Below are positions 10,987-21,076 of a stretch of DNA of 26,711 nucleotides, piece after piece. The stretch lies in assembly GCA_015852425.1 (NCBI GenBank), contig JAAAIG010000223.1, positions 18,594 through 45,304 on the forward strand, written 5' to 3'. Source of the DNA: Gryganskiella cystojenkinii (Eukaryota > Mortierellomycota > Mortierellomycetes > Mortierellales > Mortierellaceae). Position numbers and translations under genes: made by a program. Numbering within the stretch: the first letter of the stretch is position 1; the number at the start of each line of letters is the position of its first letter. A model generated the notes under the pieces. That model did not search any database and was not told the DNA's origin. It saw only the letters and a list, made by a program, of their open reading frames with translations.

Positions 10987-12348
10987 ATGCTCGGACACCA
11001 TCAACAACAAAACTTTTCAAACTCATCCGCCACTACGCTGCGTCGCGAGACCACCGACGAGATTGCCTCGATCTATACCACTCTTTACGACGAGGACTTG
11101 CTCCGTGCCCATCAGCAAGCCCTCCTGAGCTCTCCACCTTCATCGCCCTGGATGAACCAACCTCATCAATTTCAACAGCAACAATTCCAGTTCGCTCAAG
11201 CGTGCTCCCCATTACAGTCTCCGGCTTCTCCTTGCTTTTCGACTTACTCCTCCGAGTCCTCTTCTTCGCCTCAATCCTCAAACGCGAGTCCTTCCGGAGC
11301 AAGTGGTAGCCTCTTTCCCGCAATGGATTCCGAAGAAGCCGATGAGTTGGCCGGTCTGTTCAATATCACGATCGAGGATCTTCTCTCCGGAAACAACAAC
11401 AACAATTGGTCGTCGACCGCTCGGATCGATCCAATTCAGGCGAGAACTTTGCCACGAGAGCAATTGATTAACCCGACTCTGGATTTCTCCCTCTTTGGGA
11501 CTGTTCCTTCAAGTGCTGCGACACCACAACAAAATTCGTGTCATTCGCTTCCACAGCAAAATTGTGCTGCACCGCAGCATTTTGAGCCGCAGGCGCTGCA
11601 GTTTGACATTCCGGCCGGCAATATGGTGGTGACACAGCCACATTCACATTTAAGGCAAAATTCGACTCCACAATTATTGAGTCAACAACAACACCAACAG
11701 CAACTGCCACGATCCTATCTCCATCAATTGCAACAACATCAACAACAACAGCAACAACATTACCACGCACTGCAATCGTCATTCCAACAGCAGCAGCAGC
11801 AGGCACAGCAACAGCAACAATATTTCCAATCCTTGCCTTCCTCGCCCGTTGCCCAATCGCCATCGACTCCTTCATCGCCTTTTCCTGCATTGTCACTTCC
11901 TTCGACTCCAGCAATGGGTAGCATCGACAGCATGACCAGCAATTTCGATCAAACGTCGACCCCTCACAGCCCATTGTTCCCCACAGGCGTCACTACCACT
12001 CTCTCCTCCCAGCCTATTCCTTCTTTGCCTGGGACCGAGGGTATGCAAGTCTTTAGAAACGAGGATGGCTCAATCATGGTCTTTAACCCGCAGACTGAAA
12101 ACGTCACATTCCGCTGTGAGTTCTGCCCCGCAGAATCCTACGGACGAATCCATGATTTGAAACGTCACCAAGCCTCAAAACACCAAGCCCAAACCTGGCC
12201 TTGTGAATTCTGTCAACGTCCGTTTGCAAGAAGAGATGCGTTGTTGAGGCATTATACCGTCAAGGCTACAAGAGAGGATGGGATCCACCCGGCCAGCCAT
12301 GAAGTCGAGCAGCTCATGGCCGCCCGTGCGCGTGCCAAGTTGATTTAA
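10987..12348 (+). CDS. Glutamine-rich C2H2 zinc-finger transcription factor
   Basis: This is a single-exon protein of 453 residues. I chose the ATG at 10987 because the frame upstream (open from 10717) crosses the TATA box and a pyrimidine tract that translates to Phe/Leu/Ser. The N-terminal three quarters is disordered, with Ser/Pro runs (about 100-170) and Gln/His runs (about 230-300), a typical activation-domain composition. Near the C-terminus are two C2H2 fingers. The first is FRCEFC...HDLKRHQASKH (first Cys near residue 377). The second is WPCEFCQRPFARRDALLRH (Cys near 406), with an unusual distal part, TVKATREDGIHPASHE, so its last zinc ligand is displaced. The family binds DNA and regulates transcription in the nucleus; the target is unknown. 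It is divergent from FEX and convergent with the threonine aldolase gene. The spacing between fingers is tight, consistent with tandem DNA-binding fingers. Confidence 0.88.
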   Translation: MLGHHQQQNFSNSSATTLRRETTDEIASIYTTLYDEDLLRAHQQALLSSPPSSPWMNQPHQFQQQQFQFAQACSPLQSPASPCFSTYSSESSSSPQSSNASPSGASGSLFPAMDSEEADELAGLFNITIEDLLSGNNNNNWSSTARIDPIQARTLPREQLINPTLDFSLFGTVPSSAATPQQNSCHSLPQQNCAAPQHFEPQALQFDIPAGNMVVTQPHSHLRQNSTPQLLSQQQHQQQLPRSYLHQLQQHQQQQQQHYHALQSSFQQQQQQAQQQQQYFQSLPSSPVAQSPSTPSSPFPALSLPSTPAMGSIDSMTSNFDQTSTPHSPLFPTGVTTTLSSQPIPSLPGTEGMQVFRNEDGSIMVFNPQTENVTFRCEFCPAESYGRIHDLKRHQASKHQAQTWPCEFCQRPFARRDALLRHYTVKATREDGIHPASHEVEQLMAARARAKLI

Positions 12349-12820
12349 GAAGTCCAAGAAATATCAACAACACTGCCACGGACATACCCCCCCCCCCCCC
12401 CCCCCCCGTTTTACATAACACCCCCACCTCTTGTACATATACCGACCTTCAACTTCTAGACCAAAAGAAAACCCCTCACTAAAAAAAAAGAAGGAGTACT
12501 TTGAAGTAAAAACCATTATTTCTAGAAAAGACAAAAATGACCAGAAAAGAGTATGAACTGTTGAGGACAATTTATTTTGATTTAGAGAGCACAGTGTTCT
12601 GGAAGCCAGAAACATCGATCGACCGGAAATAATTTCTTTGGAATTTTGGGCGAAGCAGGAGTAGTCTCAGTAATAATTAATATATTGAACGATGATGAAG
12701 AAAATAAAAGTACCGCTTTTTTATGTAAATTAACTTATAGATTAGCGAAGCTGCTCTTTTTTGGAGTAGTGTAGTAGAGGAGATATTTTCCAAAAGAAAA
12801 GAGATTAAATATATTATTTT
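12349..12820. other. Convergent 3' spacer with a 21-C homopolymer
   Basis: This 472 bp separates the stop codons of the zinc-finger gene (+) and the threonine aldolase gene (-). It is A/T-rich apart from the C run. The segment near 12480-12800 contains AATAAA-like and AT-rich sequences that could serve as polyadenylation signals for either gene. No further gene was seen. Confidence 0.6.
12387..12407. repeat. Poly-C tract (21 C)
   Basis: Twenty-one consecutive C residues begin 39 bases after the zinc-finger stop codon. The exact length is unreliable in a draft assembly. Confidence 0.9.
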
Positions 12821-15352
12821 TTATGACTCTCGGGTCAAGAGAGAGCCCCATCGGGTAATCCGGAGACTCGCACGCTTGAACGCCTTACTGGCCGGACTCT
12901 GAGTTAACTTGTATTGCAACTTGTTCAGCTTCTTCTTGTCCTTGGGTTGCATCTCTGCTTGTTGCTGTTGTGCTTGCTCCTCTTCTGCAGCCTGGACCGC
13001 AGCAGCAGTTATGGCGCGTGCCTCCAATCCTTGCAGATCCAACGATTGAGTGCCACGACCCTTCATCCTTGAAGAAGAAGTAGGATACCGAGCCGACTCA
13101 TCCTCGTCACTATCGTATGCGCGATGATGACCATTATTTGCCTTGGAGGTGTTGAGGTAGTTAAGTTGATTATGGTTCGTCAGCAGTTCCTCGAGATCTA
13201 CTCGAGCTGCACGACGATCTGCGGTCTCAATCGCGCTCATGGGTCGGCCCTGTTGCCCCGATGATGCCCTACGACGGGCCGTCCTTGGCACGGGGACAAT
13301 ATGGTGTGGTGAAAAGAGGTCCTCCTCATCATCACTCAGCTCTGGTCCTGGATCTCGAGATTCTAGAAAGAGACAGCGTTTCATGTTTGGGACCCCATCG
13401 TTGCTGTGTCGTCGAGAGACCTCTTCTTCGTCATAGATGGCGTTCTTGGGTGGTGTCGTTGACGCTACCTGTTGTTGTGATTTGGCATTTGTGGCCTCTG
13501 TTTTCGTAGGTGGGAACATGTTCTTCTTGCCGACCTCCGGGGTATTGGGTGTTGTGGGGAGCTGATCAAGATCATCTTCCTTTTTCTTGCTTTCCTCAAC
13601 AAGATGACCGTCCTCGAAGGCCCCACTATGCCTTGAACTACGGTTCTTGGACCCGACTAATGAGGGCTGTCTTGAGAGCTCGGACGCACGAGCGATATCG
13701 ACATTGACCTTCATCTTCGGTGTCGTGGCCATGGATCTCAAGACATCGACAAACCTCTCGACCGCGTCGTTTGAAATTTGATAATGCAGCACGATCCTGG
13801 CTGCAGTTCCAGAGCCAGAGATCTTGATGTTCTGTTTCGACAACTCGGCCATCAGTTCCTCGACGGTAAAGCCGGCATCTGAGGTATCGATCCAGATCAT
13901 GTTGGTTTCGACGGGGTTAATGATCTGACAACCAATCTGGATTAAAACGTCCTCTAAGTACTTGGTCTGTTTGTGTGTCTCTGACATTGTGGGCCAGATG
14001 TTCTTGATACCCCAAAGCGCAGCCTCAGCCAGGATGCCCGCCTGACGCCAGCCACCTCCAAACAACAATCGGAAATGTCTGGCCTTTTTGATGGCGAGTT
14101 CAGATCCGACGAGGATGGAACCGATTGGGGCACCGATGCCCTTGGACAAACAAAGAGAGATGGTATCGAATTGACTACAGTATTCTCGAAGGGAGATACC
14201 GGTATGAATGCAGGCGTGCCAAAGACGAGCGCCATCAAGATGGAGTTTGATGCCGTGCTCACGTGTCAACATGCGGATGCGGGTGATTTCCTCAAGAGGC
14301 ATAACAGTGCCGTTAAGGGTGTTTTCAAGTGAAACGACTCTTGTAGGTGCGTAGTGGACATCAACGTCCAGGATTAGGCGAGCTGCAACGTCCTCGGCGG
14401 TGAGGTATTTCCCGTTCGAGGGCATGACTGGGTAGACCGCGGCTTGGGAATGGAACGAGATCCCACCGGCTTCGTAGTTGAAGACGTGGGATCGGATGTC
14501 GACCATGGCCGACTGTGGTGGGTTGTTGAGGTGGGTCCTCAAGGCAAGTTGGTTTGACTAAAAGGGAGGAATTTGAGAGATAACAAATAAATTACAGTCA
14601 GTGTACTGTTTACTGTTTTGTGGACAATTGAGGGATGTCTGTTGGCTGTTGGGGGATGTCAGTTGAGAATTCGTCTGTTGGAAAAGAATTTGTTTGTGTT
14701 TGCGCCCAAATGCGTGCTCGATGGTTCTTCGCACATGTTTTTCTTGCATTATGCATCGTTAATGCAGATCGAAAGGCTGGGGAGGGGAGGGGGGTTGTGT
14801 CCATGATTTTTTTTGTTTGATGTTCAGAAAAGGAAAGTGGAACAAGGTTCAGGGTTTATGGCTCTCTGAATCAAGGAGAATTGTTTTCAAAAGTCTAGAA
14901 GGGGGGGGGGCAGGGGGACAACAGGGGACGTGCGAGATTTTCTTTTCGTTTCTGTGGATTTGATTCTGTTTTCTTACCATTGTTCCAGAGGCACAAAAAA
15001 GAGCTGCTTCATGTCCACAGATCGTGGCCACGTACCGCTCCAGCTTCTTGACGGAATCGTCCTCGTTATAGACATCATCGCCAAGCGAGGACTTCATCAT
15101 TGCGGCAAACATTTCTGGAGTGGGTGCCGTGGCTATTTTTTAGAATGATATCATAAACACGAACATGGCGCGACAATGGAAGAAGAGAAAGTCTGCGGTT
15201 ATGATCTTGTTTCAAAAGGTTGTTTTGTTGCTTGAAATGAGAGGTATTCTGCGGTTCATCGGATGGTTCCTCGTACGAAGGACCAGATCTCGGTTCATGT
15301 TGGACATACCAGTGTCACTCCGAAAGTCAAAGTAGGGAAGAGGATTGACCAT
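12821..15352 (-). CDS. GLY1: Low-specificity L-threonine aldolase with long disordered C-terminal tail (3 exons)
   Basis: The enzyme is PLP-dependent and cleaves L-threonine or allo-threonine to glycine and acetaldehyde (glycine supply, cytosol). The exons are 15310-15352, 14978-15132 and 12821-14557. All junctions are in phase, and the first rebuilds SDT|A, giving 644 residues. The start MVNPLPYFDFRSDTAT matches the family N-terminus. Visible motifs are SLGDDVYNEDDSVKKLE, HEAALFCASGTMSNQLALR, HVFNYEAGGIS, LENTLNGTV, LHLDGARLWHA (Asp174, Arg177) and CLSKGIGAPIGS, where Lys205 should be the PLP Schiff-base lysine. FGGGWRQAGILAEAALWG and ETNMIWID follow. The fold ends near residue 341. The remaining 300 or so residues are polar, charged and Gln-rich, with several R-x-x-S/RRxS sites, and are continuous with the enzyme without a stop or obvious splice site. 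Family members are usually about 350-390 residues. Confidence 0.95.
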
Positions 15353-15428
15353 TACGAAATATGTGTACTGTGGTTGCGATTAGGGGAGGGAGTTGACGGA
15401 CGGGCAGTAAACAACTGTGCTCGGAGCG

Positions 15429-15438
15429 NNNNNNNNNN
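15429..15438. other. Assembly gap (10 N)
   Basis: Ten N bases lie 77 bp upstream of the threonine aldolase start codon, probably inside its promoter. The true length is unknown. Confidence 0.95.
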
Positions 15439-16124
15439 TAAGGGCGGCGAGAGAGTGGGTTTTTGCTGTGCCCAGAGGAAAGAAAATGACTGCAAGGGAG
15501 AAGACGAAGGAGGAAAAAGGCAACGAGAAAGATGAAAAAGAGAACGGTTCCGTTACTGCTTTTTTATATCAATTGCTTTTGTTTGCCGAGAAGGGTAGAT
15601 TGAAAAACGTGAAGATGGGGAATGCAGGTCGATTTCGACAGTAACAGAGGAAAAAAAGATGAAACAGGTCGGGGGTGCAGTATTTTTTGTAGGGCTAGAT
15701 TTTTCTGTCGTGTTTTGTCGTTGTGTGCTGCCGATGGGTATGATGTTGTGGGATCAACAAAATAACAAAATGGCTTCAGGAGAGGGCGCAAAAAAAGAAG
15801 GAGTGGGAGAGAAAAAGAAAAGTACGGCGCGAGAGAAACTATCTGAAAGGGGTGAATCTGGAGATGGAGTCGAATTGACTATTGTTTTTTTTTTGATTTG
15901 TTGCTACTAAAAAAAAAGTCGCGGGTGTAAGGTTCACGTTGGAGGAGTCGTTTGGGAGGATGGATCTTTTTTTTGTTTTTGGTTAGGATAGAAGAGAAAA
16001 CAATAGCGATTTTTTTTTGTGTCTGTCGGTCAACGATGAACAGTTGCTGTTGGTGAGGATAGAGTGGCGGGCTTGTTCGTGGTGAACAACTGAAGAAAAG
16101 GACTGAGATGTGAGGGAGTGAGAG

Positions 16125-16487
16125 ATGTGGAAACAAATGAGAAGGAAAGGGAGAGAAGTGGAAGAGAGAAGAGTAAGTGGGTTGCCCGAGGGGATGTCGG
16201 GGGCCTTTTAAATGATTCGAAATGTGATTTACAGGCTTTGAGCTTGTCAGCTAGTTGCTGCTGCTACCTCTGTGGCTGCGGGTGCCTTTTGTTTGTCGGT
16301 GTCAAAGGAAGAGATGGGGGACCGGGCGAATGCGTTCGCAACAAAAAAAAAAGCGGGTATGATTCATGCGTTGTACAACAGCAGGCCTAAGAGTACTTTT
16401 CGAGTGAGCCATTTCAGGGGAAAGTCGAGGTTTTTGTCGGATTGGGGGGAGGAGGAGCAGAAGGAGGACGAGGACGGACAAGGATGA
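16125..16487 (+). CDS. Possible small two-exon protein (low confidence)
   Basis: The 3' exon 16251-16487 reads LVAAATSVAAGAFCLSV (a possible membrane span), then MGDRANAFATKKKAGMIHAL and SHFRGKSRFLSDWGEEEQ, ending at TGA 16485-16487. This mixed composition is more protein-like than the surrounding frames. A consensus donor GTAAGT at 16173 and an acceptor GTCAG ending at 16250 join it in phase to a short purine-encoded 5' exon (16125-16172), giving about 94 residues. I recognise no family. Against it, the 5' exon is low complexity, and the opposite strand is also partly open here. The weight of evidence is the splice-site pair and phase match only. Confidence 0.25.
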
Positions 16488-17450
16488 CCCATATGGCCAT
16501 GGCGCCAATTCAATCGTCCATTCAATAGCATAGAATACACCAAGTAATAAAAAAAAAGAGACAAAAAGAAAAATAAACGAGGGGGAGTAAGAAAAAGGCA
16601 CCCAACTGCAATACAGACACAGAACAGACACATACAGAAACGCGTAAATATAGGCGAAAGAAGAAGGGGCGGTCAAGGTTTAGACAAGGAACGGAACAAG
16701 GTGCGAAGCCAGCAACGAGAATAAAAAAAAAGGGAGAAGGGAGCAAAACAGAGCCTTGAGTACCCCAATATTCAGCCCAATTGAATTCCGAGCCAATGCA
16801 CTCTGACGAGACTGAGAGAGAGGGGAAAAAAGAGAGAGAAATTGGATGTAAGAGAGGAACAATCCCATTCCAGCAAAAAAAAATAAAAAATCCGTAGTTT
16901 TCGCAGAAACAGTAGCCCAACCCGACCGCGAAAGAAAACAATCCAGCACCACACCTCTCTCGCTGGTATCTACCGCAAACCCCGGCAATTGGGATCAAGG
17001 AGTACAGTGCCGCGCGTTGCTGCCTGTCAACCTCGAAAATTACAAGCCCTTTGACCCGAGTTTTTGACATGTCGCTGGCATGCCTTGTTTCTAAAAATTT
17101 TTTCTTGTTCGTTTCTCGGTTACTATCTCTATCTTTGGCTCCCCTCTTTCTCGCACCCCTTTCTCCTTTCTTGTGCCTGTCGACGGTTATCAACTGGGGT
17201 ACGAGGGAGAGGGGTATCGACAAAAGAGATGGCCCTGCTTCGGACGCTTGCATATGTATGTTTTCTTCTCGAGTGAAGATTAAAAACTACTTACTTCGAA
17301 AGTCAAACAAAAGAGAAAAAAAAAGAGGGGAACACCAGCGGATTTTCAGGACAGGACGATGCAAGAAAAACAAGGACCTAGAGCATCAACGTGTTTTCTC
17401 CCGCCCAATTACCATTCCTACCAAATAAACCTTGCGAGCAACAGACATGA

Positions 17451-17467
17451 GGGGGGGGGGGGGGGGG
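17451..17467. repeat. Poly-G tract (17 G)
   Basis: Seventeen consecutive G residues lie in non-coding sequence. The length is uncertain in a draft assembly. Confidence 0.9.
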
Positions 17468-19230
17468 TAAAGGCACCTCAAAGTCGGCAGGCGAATCATC
17501 TGACCGACTCACTCAGGGGTCAGCAATGATGAGGAGCAAGAACAGGAAGGGAAATAGAAGGCAACAGAGAGGGCAAAAAACGAGGGTCAGAGAACCGAGG
17601 GATACTCAGGAGGACATGGATGTGCATGTCAAGAAACTAGGCGAGGAGAGAGAAAAGAAAAAGTCAAGTAGGTAGGGCACGAACAGGGACTAATAGGGAA
17701 TAGGAGGGGAGGAACGAGTTGAAGGTTCGCGAGCTGTGGGTCCTCTCCATTTGCAGGAAAAAAAAGAGAGGAGGGTCGTAGCTTGCCTCTCTCTCGGTTA
17801 TCTCATTCCCTCTCTCGACTTTGCTTTGTTTGTTTTTTTTGAGAGAAAACGATTGTCGCGGTTTTTTTGGTGACCATGAAATGAAAGCTGGATGGCGTCA
17901 AAGCTTTGGACTGTCCCAACTGCCAAAGGATCGTGCGGGCGTGTTGTCTGCAGGTGTTTGTTTACCCTCAAAATCGTGCTTTGTGTCAGGGTACACCAGG
18001 GACAAACAACAAAACAAGAAACAATGGCAACTCGCTGGCGCATGATTTTTTTTCTCGCGTTCCCTTGGGCTTTTGGGAGGCGAGACCGCTGGGAGAGCCA
18101 GTCATTCTTCAGTTCGCGTGTCCTCTCTCTCTCTCTCTCTCTCTCCCCCTTTTGTGCCTTTTTGTCTTTTCTTGGAAGGGATCATCGATTTTTCCACCCC
18201 AAGTCAGTAAACGGGATCAACGATCTGAGGAATGGTGTCGCGCTCACAAAGCGCAGTTGGGTTCGTGTTTTATTTTGCCGTTTTGGGGTGACACGACTAT
18301 CGATGCAAGATTTTTTTCTAGGACTAAGCCCAAATCGCGCACCCGACTCCCGCTCCGAAAAGCTTTGATCATGAGGACCATGGAAAGCTGCGTTCCCTAG
18401 CGAAAAACCGATGTCAAGTATAGCCCGTAATGCCTTTTTTTATTTTATCATCAGGAGCAGCACATTTCCGGAAAACCTGCTCGGGAGAAGGAAAAGCTTG
18501 GGTTCTCCCTCCTTTCACTCTTTACATTGACATTGAAGGATTCCATCGAGGTTTTCTGCTTTTGTACAATTACGGTAACTTATTTTCTTTTAATGTACTT
18601 CTCAAAATTTGCTCTTATTACGTGTAAGAAGGGTGGGGTGACGACGCCCGCAGGCTCTCCTATCAGACTGACCCATCTTTCTCCTCCTCCTTCCAAACCT
18701 AGTCTCCTCTTTATTCTCGACTAAGGTCCTTCTCTCCTCATGTTCATCCTCCTTCTCCTTCTCTCCTCCTTCGCCACTTTTCGGGTTGATACGAGAAGGA
18801 TAAAGCAGGCACGTTAAATAATCGAGATTATTTTCCTTTTCAAGGACGGAGGAAACGGAGGCGCCTGAATATGTTGCTAGCCTGGGGAAGGGAACGACGT
18901 GAAATGATGATAGTCAAAGGCCGTTGAACGTAAGCGCATGTCTCCTTTTCCTTGTTTTACGCCAATATCACTCCTAGTGTCGACCTGAAGGAGAACTCTC
19001 TCCTGCTCGTCGTCGTTGTTTTCGTTGTCGTTGCCCTCGCCCTTCGCCCTCACCCCTTCGCTTCCTGGTAGCTATTCAGGCATAGAAAAGCAAATGGAAG
19101 AGAAAAAAAAGGAAAGCGTATAATAAAAAGGTCCAAGGAGGTCGTTGTTAGGACTTTCTGAGGGGGTTCGTCATTAGCCACTACACCAGTCGGTGTAGCT
19201 AGACATAGACAGTTCAGCATCCCTTCCCCA

Positions 19231-19277
19231 TTTTTTTTTTTTTTTTTTTTTGGGTTTTTTTTTTTTTTTTTTTTTTT
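19231..19277. repeat. Double poly-T tract (T21-GGG-T23)
   Basis: Two long T runs are separated only by GGG. They are possibly the tail of an old retroposed sequence on the minus strand or simple slippage. No flanking element was recognised, and the lengths are uncertain. Confidence 0.85.
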
Positions 19278-19959
19278 GAAAACCAGGTCGGTACGCTTGA
19301 TTAAGGGCGAGGATTAGAGTATTTCTCCTATGCTGTCCCCTTGGCCCCCAAGGGGCGCGCTATTCCGCTATTATAAAAATATTTGTTTTCTGTAAAAGAT
19401 CCACGCAACACACAACACGGAGAAATTCCTTCAATGCTCATGGGAAGGAGCAACAAGGGCGATGAACGCGGTTCTGGGGTTCGAAAATGTGATGGGAATA
19501 AAGAAAGGCAGAAAGAGGATGGCAATCTACCGACCTGCAGGCACAAGGTCATACTCCATGCAAAACAACCGATAAAAAACACTTCTGAAATGAACTTCTT
19601 GTTCCCCCTTGACTTCTTCCTCCCCATGGTTGTAATCAAAAGTGCGTGCTGTTTGAAGAACTATTTGTGGGATAATCCTGAGACACTTGAAGGAGCCTTC
19701 GCTGTGAATGGGGGCCTCATCGTAGGGTTGCATGTTGACTCCTCATATCGATCGGAATGCATATTTTGCATGAAAATTAGAAGGGGGGAAGGAACACATA
19801 CAAACAAAAAAATAAGATTTTTTCTTGCATGGGCCAACTGCCATTGGCGATTGTTTTTTGCTTGTTGCCGCACGGACATAGCGTACAGTACAGGCACAGG
19901 TTTCTCCTCGTTATTTTTATCTGTTTTTGATGCTTTACTTTTACTTCTTTTATTTGTAG

Positions 19960-20211
19960 GCTACCCCTTTCAATGTCTTTCTGGCTCTCAATGTTTCCAG
20001 GAACAATATTGCACTGAAGTACAAAAAGTTAGGTACCACCATCGGCCGCTCCTTTTCTTGCAAGGGAGCCAGGTACCAGGAGGTTAAAAGGAACTCTCTC
20101 AGCGGGCATTGTCTACATGCATATCCTCCCACACGTACACAAAACGACGAGGCTATTTTCTTTTTGACAAAAGAAAAGAAGAAAACGAGAGCCAGCAGAC
20201 GTCTAAAGTAG
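19960..20211 (+). pseudogene. Possible orphan 3' exon or gene remnant (low confidence)
   Basis: A strong pyrimidine-rich acceptor (TTTACTTCTTTTATTTGTAG ends at 19959) precedes an 84-codon open frame. It begins ATPFNVFLALNVSRNN, continues IALKYKKLGTTIGRSFSC and KGARYQEVKRNS, and ends in a basic stretch (KEKKKTRASRRLK) at TAG 20209-20211. It has no start codon of its own. I found no convincing upstream exon or matching donor, although a different frame is open from 19383. It could be a decayed gene or chance. The family is not recognised. Confidence 0.2.
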
Positions 20212-20413
20212 GAGAGCAGAGAGCTGGAGGCCATTGTTTTTTGTGTGGGACAGTACACCATCCCTCATGGCCAAAAGGGCGCGGGCATTTGAGAGTGCCT
20301 GCAGACAGCCGTGATCACTCCTCTCGTCGAACGTTCGAAATGATCAAGATGAAATTTTTTTGAAGTTGTATTTTTTTTTTTTTTTTGCCGAGATTGCATT
20401 CTCCCTTTTAGTC

Positions 20414-21076
20414 TCACAGGCAGGTCTTGCACTCGGGATCGTGCTTAGTGTTATCGTCATCATCATCATCTGCTGGTGCCGCTGTCACTGGTTCGGATGT
20501 TGATGTGGTTGATGTTGAGGTCGCTGGTGTGGAGGCTGCACCGGCCGTTGCTGCAGACTTGACAGTGCTATCGCTATGACCAAGTCCCATCCCGGGTGCG
20601 ATCACTGTCCGGACCAATTGCTTTACTTCCTTCATCTCTGGGAATCGTCCATGATCCTTGCGATCAAAAACGACATCTATGGAAAGAGAGAGACAATGAA
20701 ATAAGACTCAATCATCTGTTTTCCAGATCTACTCCTTACTTCATCGCAACGCATTGAAACGAAATTCTTCCACTGCCCTTAAAAAAGACTTACCTCCGTT
20801 CACACGAACAATAAAAGTCGCACTCTTTCCAGGAATCAAAGCTAATTCTCCGATCGTGTTTCCAAACGTCAGGAGTAACTCTTGCGCCATCCATCCTGCA
20901 CGCAGATGCCTAGAAGGAAAAAAAAAGAGAGTATGTCGTCAGTGGTATGTGAGCGAGAAAGGTTTATCAGAATATTGCAAGTGTTCTCCATCTCAGAGGT
21001 CTTGATTTCTAACATACCACTTGCATCCTGTACAAAACTCAATCTCGACTCGTGGGTGTCTGGTCTCGATGGCCAT
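20414..21076 (-). CDS. Selenoprotein W-like Rdx family thiol protein (3 exons)
   Basis: Rdx/SelWTH proteins have a thioredoxin-like fold and are thought to carry out thiol redox reactions; in fungi the selenocysteine is replaced by cysteine (family knowledge). The exons are 21018-21076, 20794-20909 and 20414-20676, all in phase, giving 145 residues. MAIETRHPRVEIEFCTGCKW carries the redox motif C15-T-G-C18. The conserved sequence continues LRAGWMAQELLLTF, IPGKSATFIVRVNGDVVFDR and GRFPEMKEVKQLVRTVIAPG. The core ends near residue 95. It is followed by a Ser/Thr/Ala-rich linker, a run of Asp and a terminal DPECKTCL that adds a second CxxC. The first intron splits the Trp codon directly after the active-site motif. 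The start codon is the only ATG suited to the N-terminal beta strand. About 270 bp upstream is a CACGTG palindrome. Confidence 0.93.

Larger units (their letters stand above)
15353..20413. other. Five-kilobase stretch with no confident gene
   Basis: The left part should be the threonine aldolase promoter and holds an assembly gap. The right end should be the 3' region of the Rdx gene. Between them are purine- or pyrimidine-rich sequences, a 17-G run (17451-17467), a CT run (about 18124-18144) and a double T run (19231-19277). Many open frames of 60-240 codons overlap each other on both strands. Only two candidates, listed separately (16125-16487 and 19960-20211), have splice-site support, and both are weak. 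No tRNA or rRNA was recognised. Confidence 0.55.

Noticed and set aside
16522..17253. Open frame of 243 codons on the minus strand
   Set aside because: The translation is dominated by Phe, Ser, Cys and Leu from CT-rich DNA, other frames are open over the same bases, and no family resemblance was seen. A short stretch near 16980-17070 (MSKTRVKGLVIFEVDRQQ) looks more protein-like, but I could not extend it with splice sites.
18901..18995. Possible C/D-box snoRNA (ATGATGA ... CTGA)
   Set aside because: No terminal stem pairs the boxes and no internal C'/D' boxes are visible; the short motifs occur by chance.
19130..19200. tRNA-like sequence on the minus strand with an A-box match (TGGTGTAGTGG) and a 7-bp hairpin
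   Set aside because: No B box (GGTTCGANNCC) at the right distance and no acceptor stem or cloverleaf could be formed.
19383..20087. Open frame of 234 codons on the plus strand
   Set aside because: It contains homopolymer-derived segments and no known motif, and its 3' part overlaps a more plausible exon in another frame (19960-20211).
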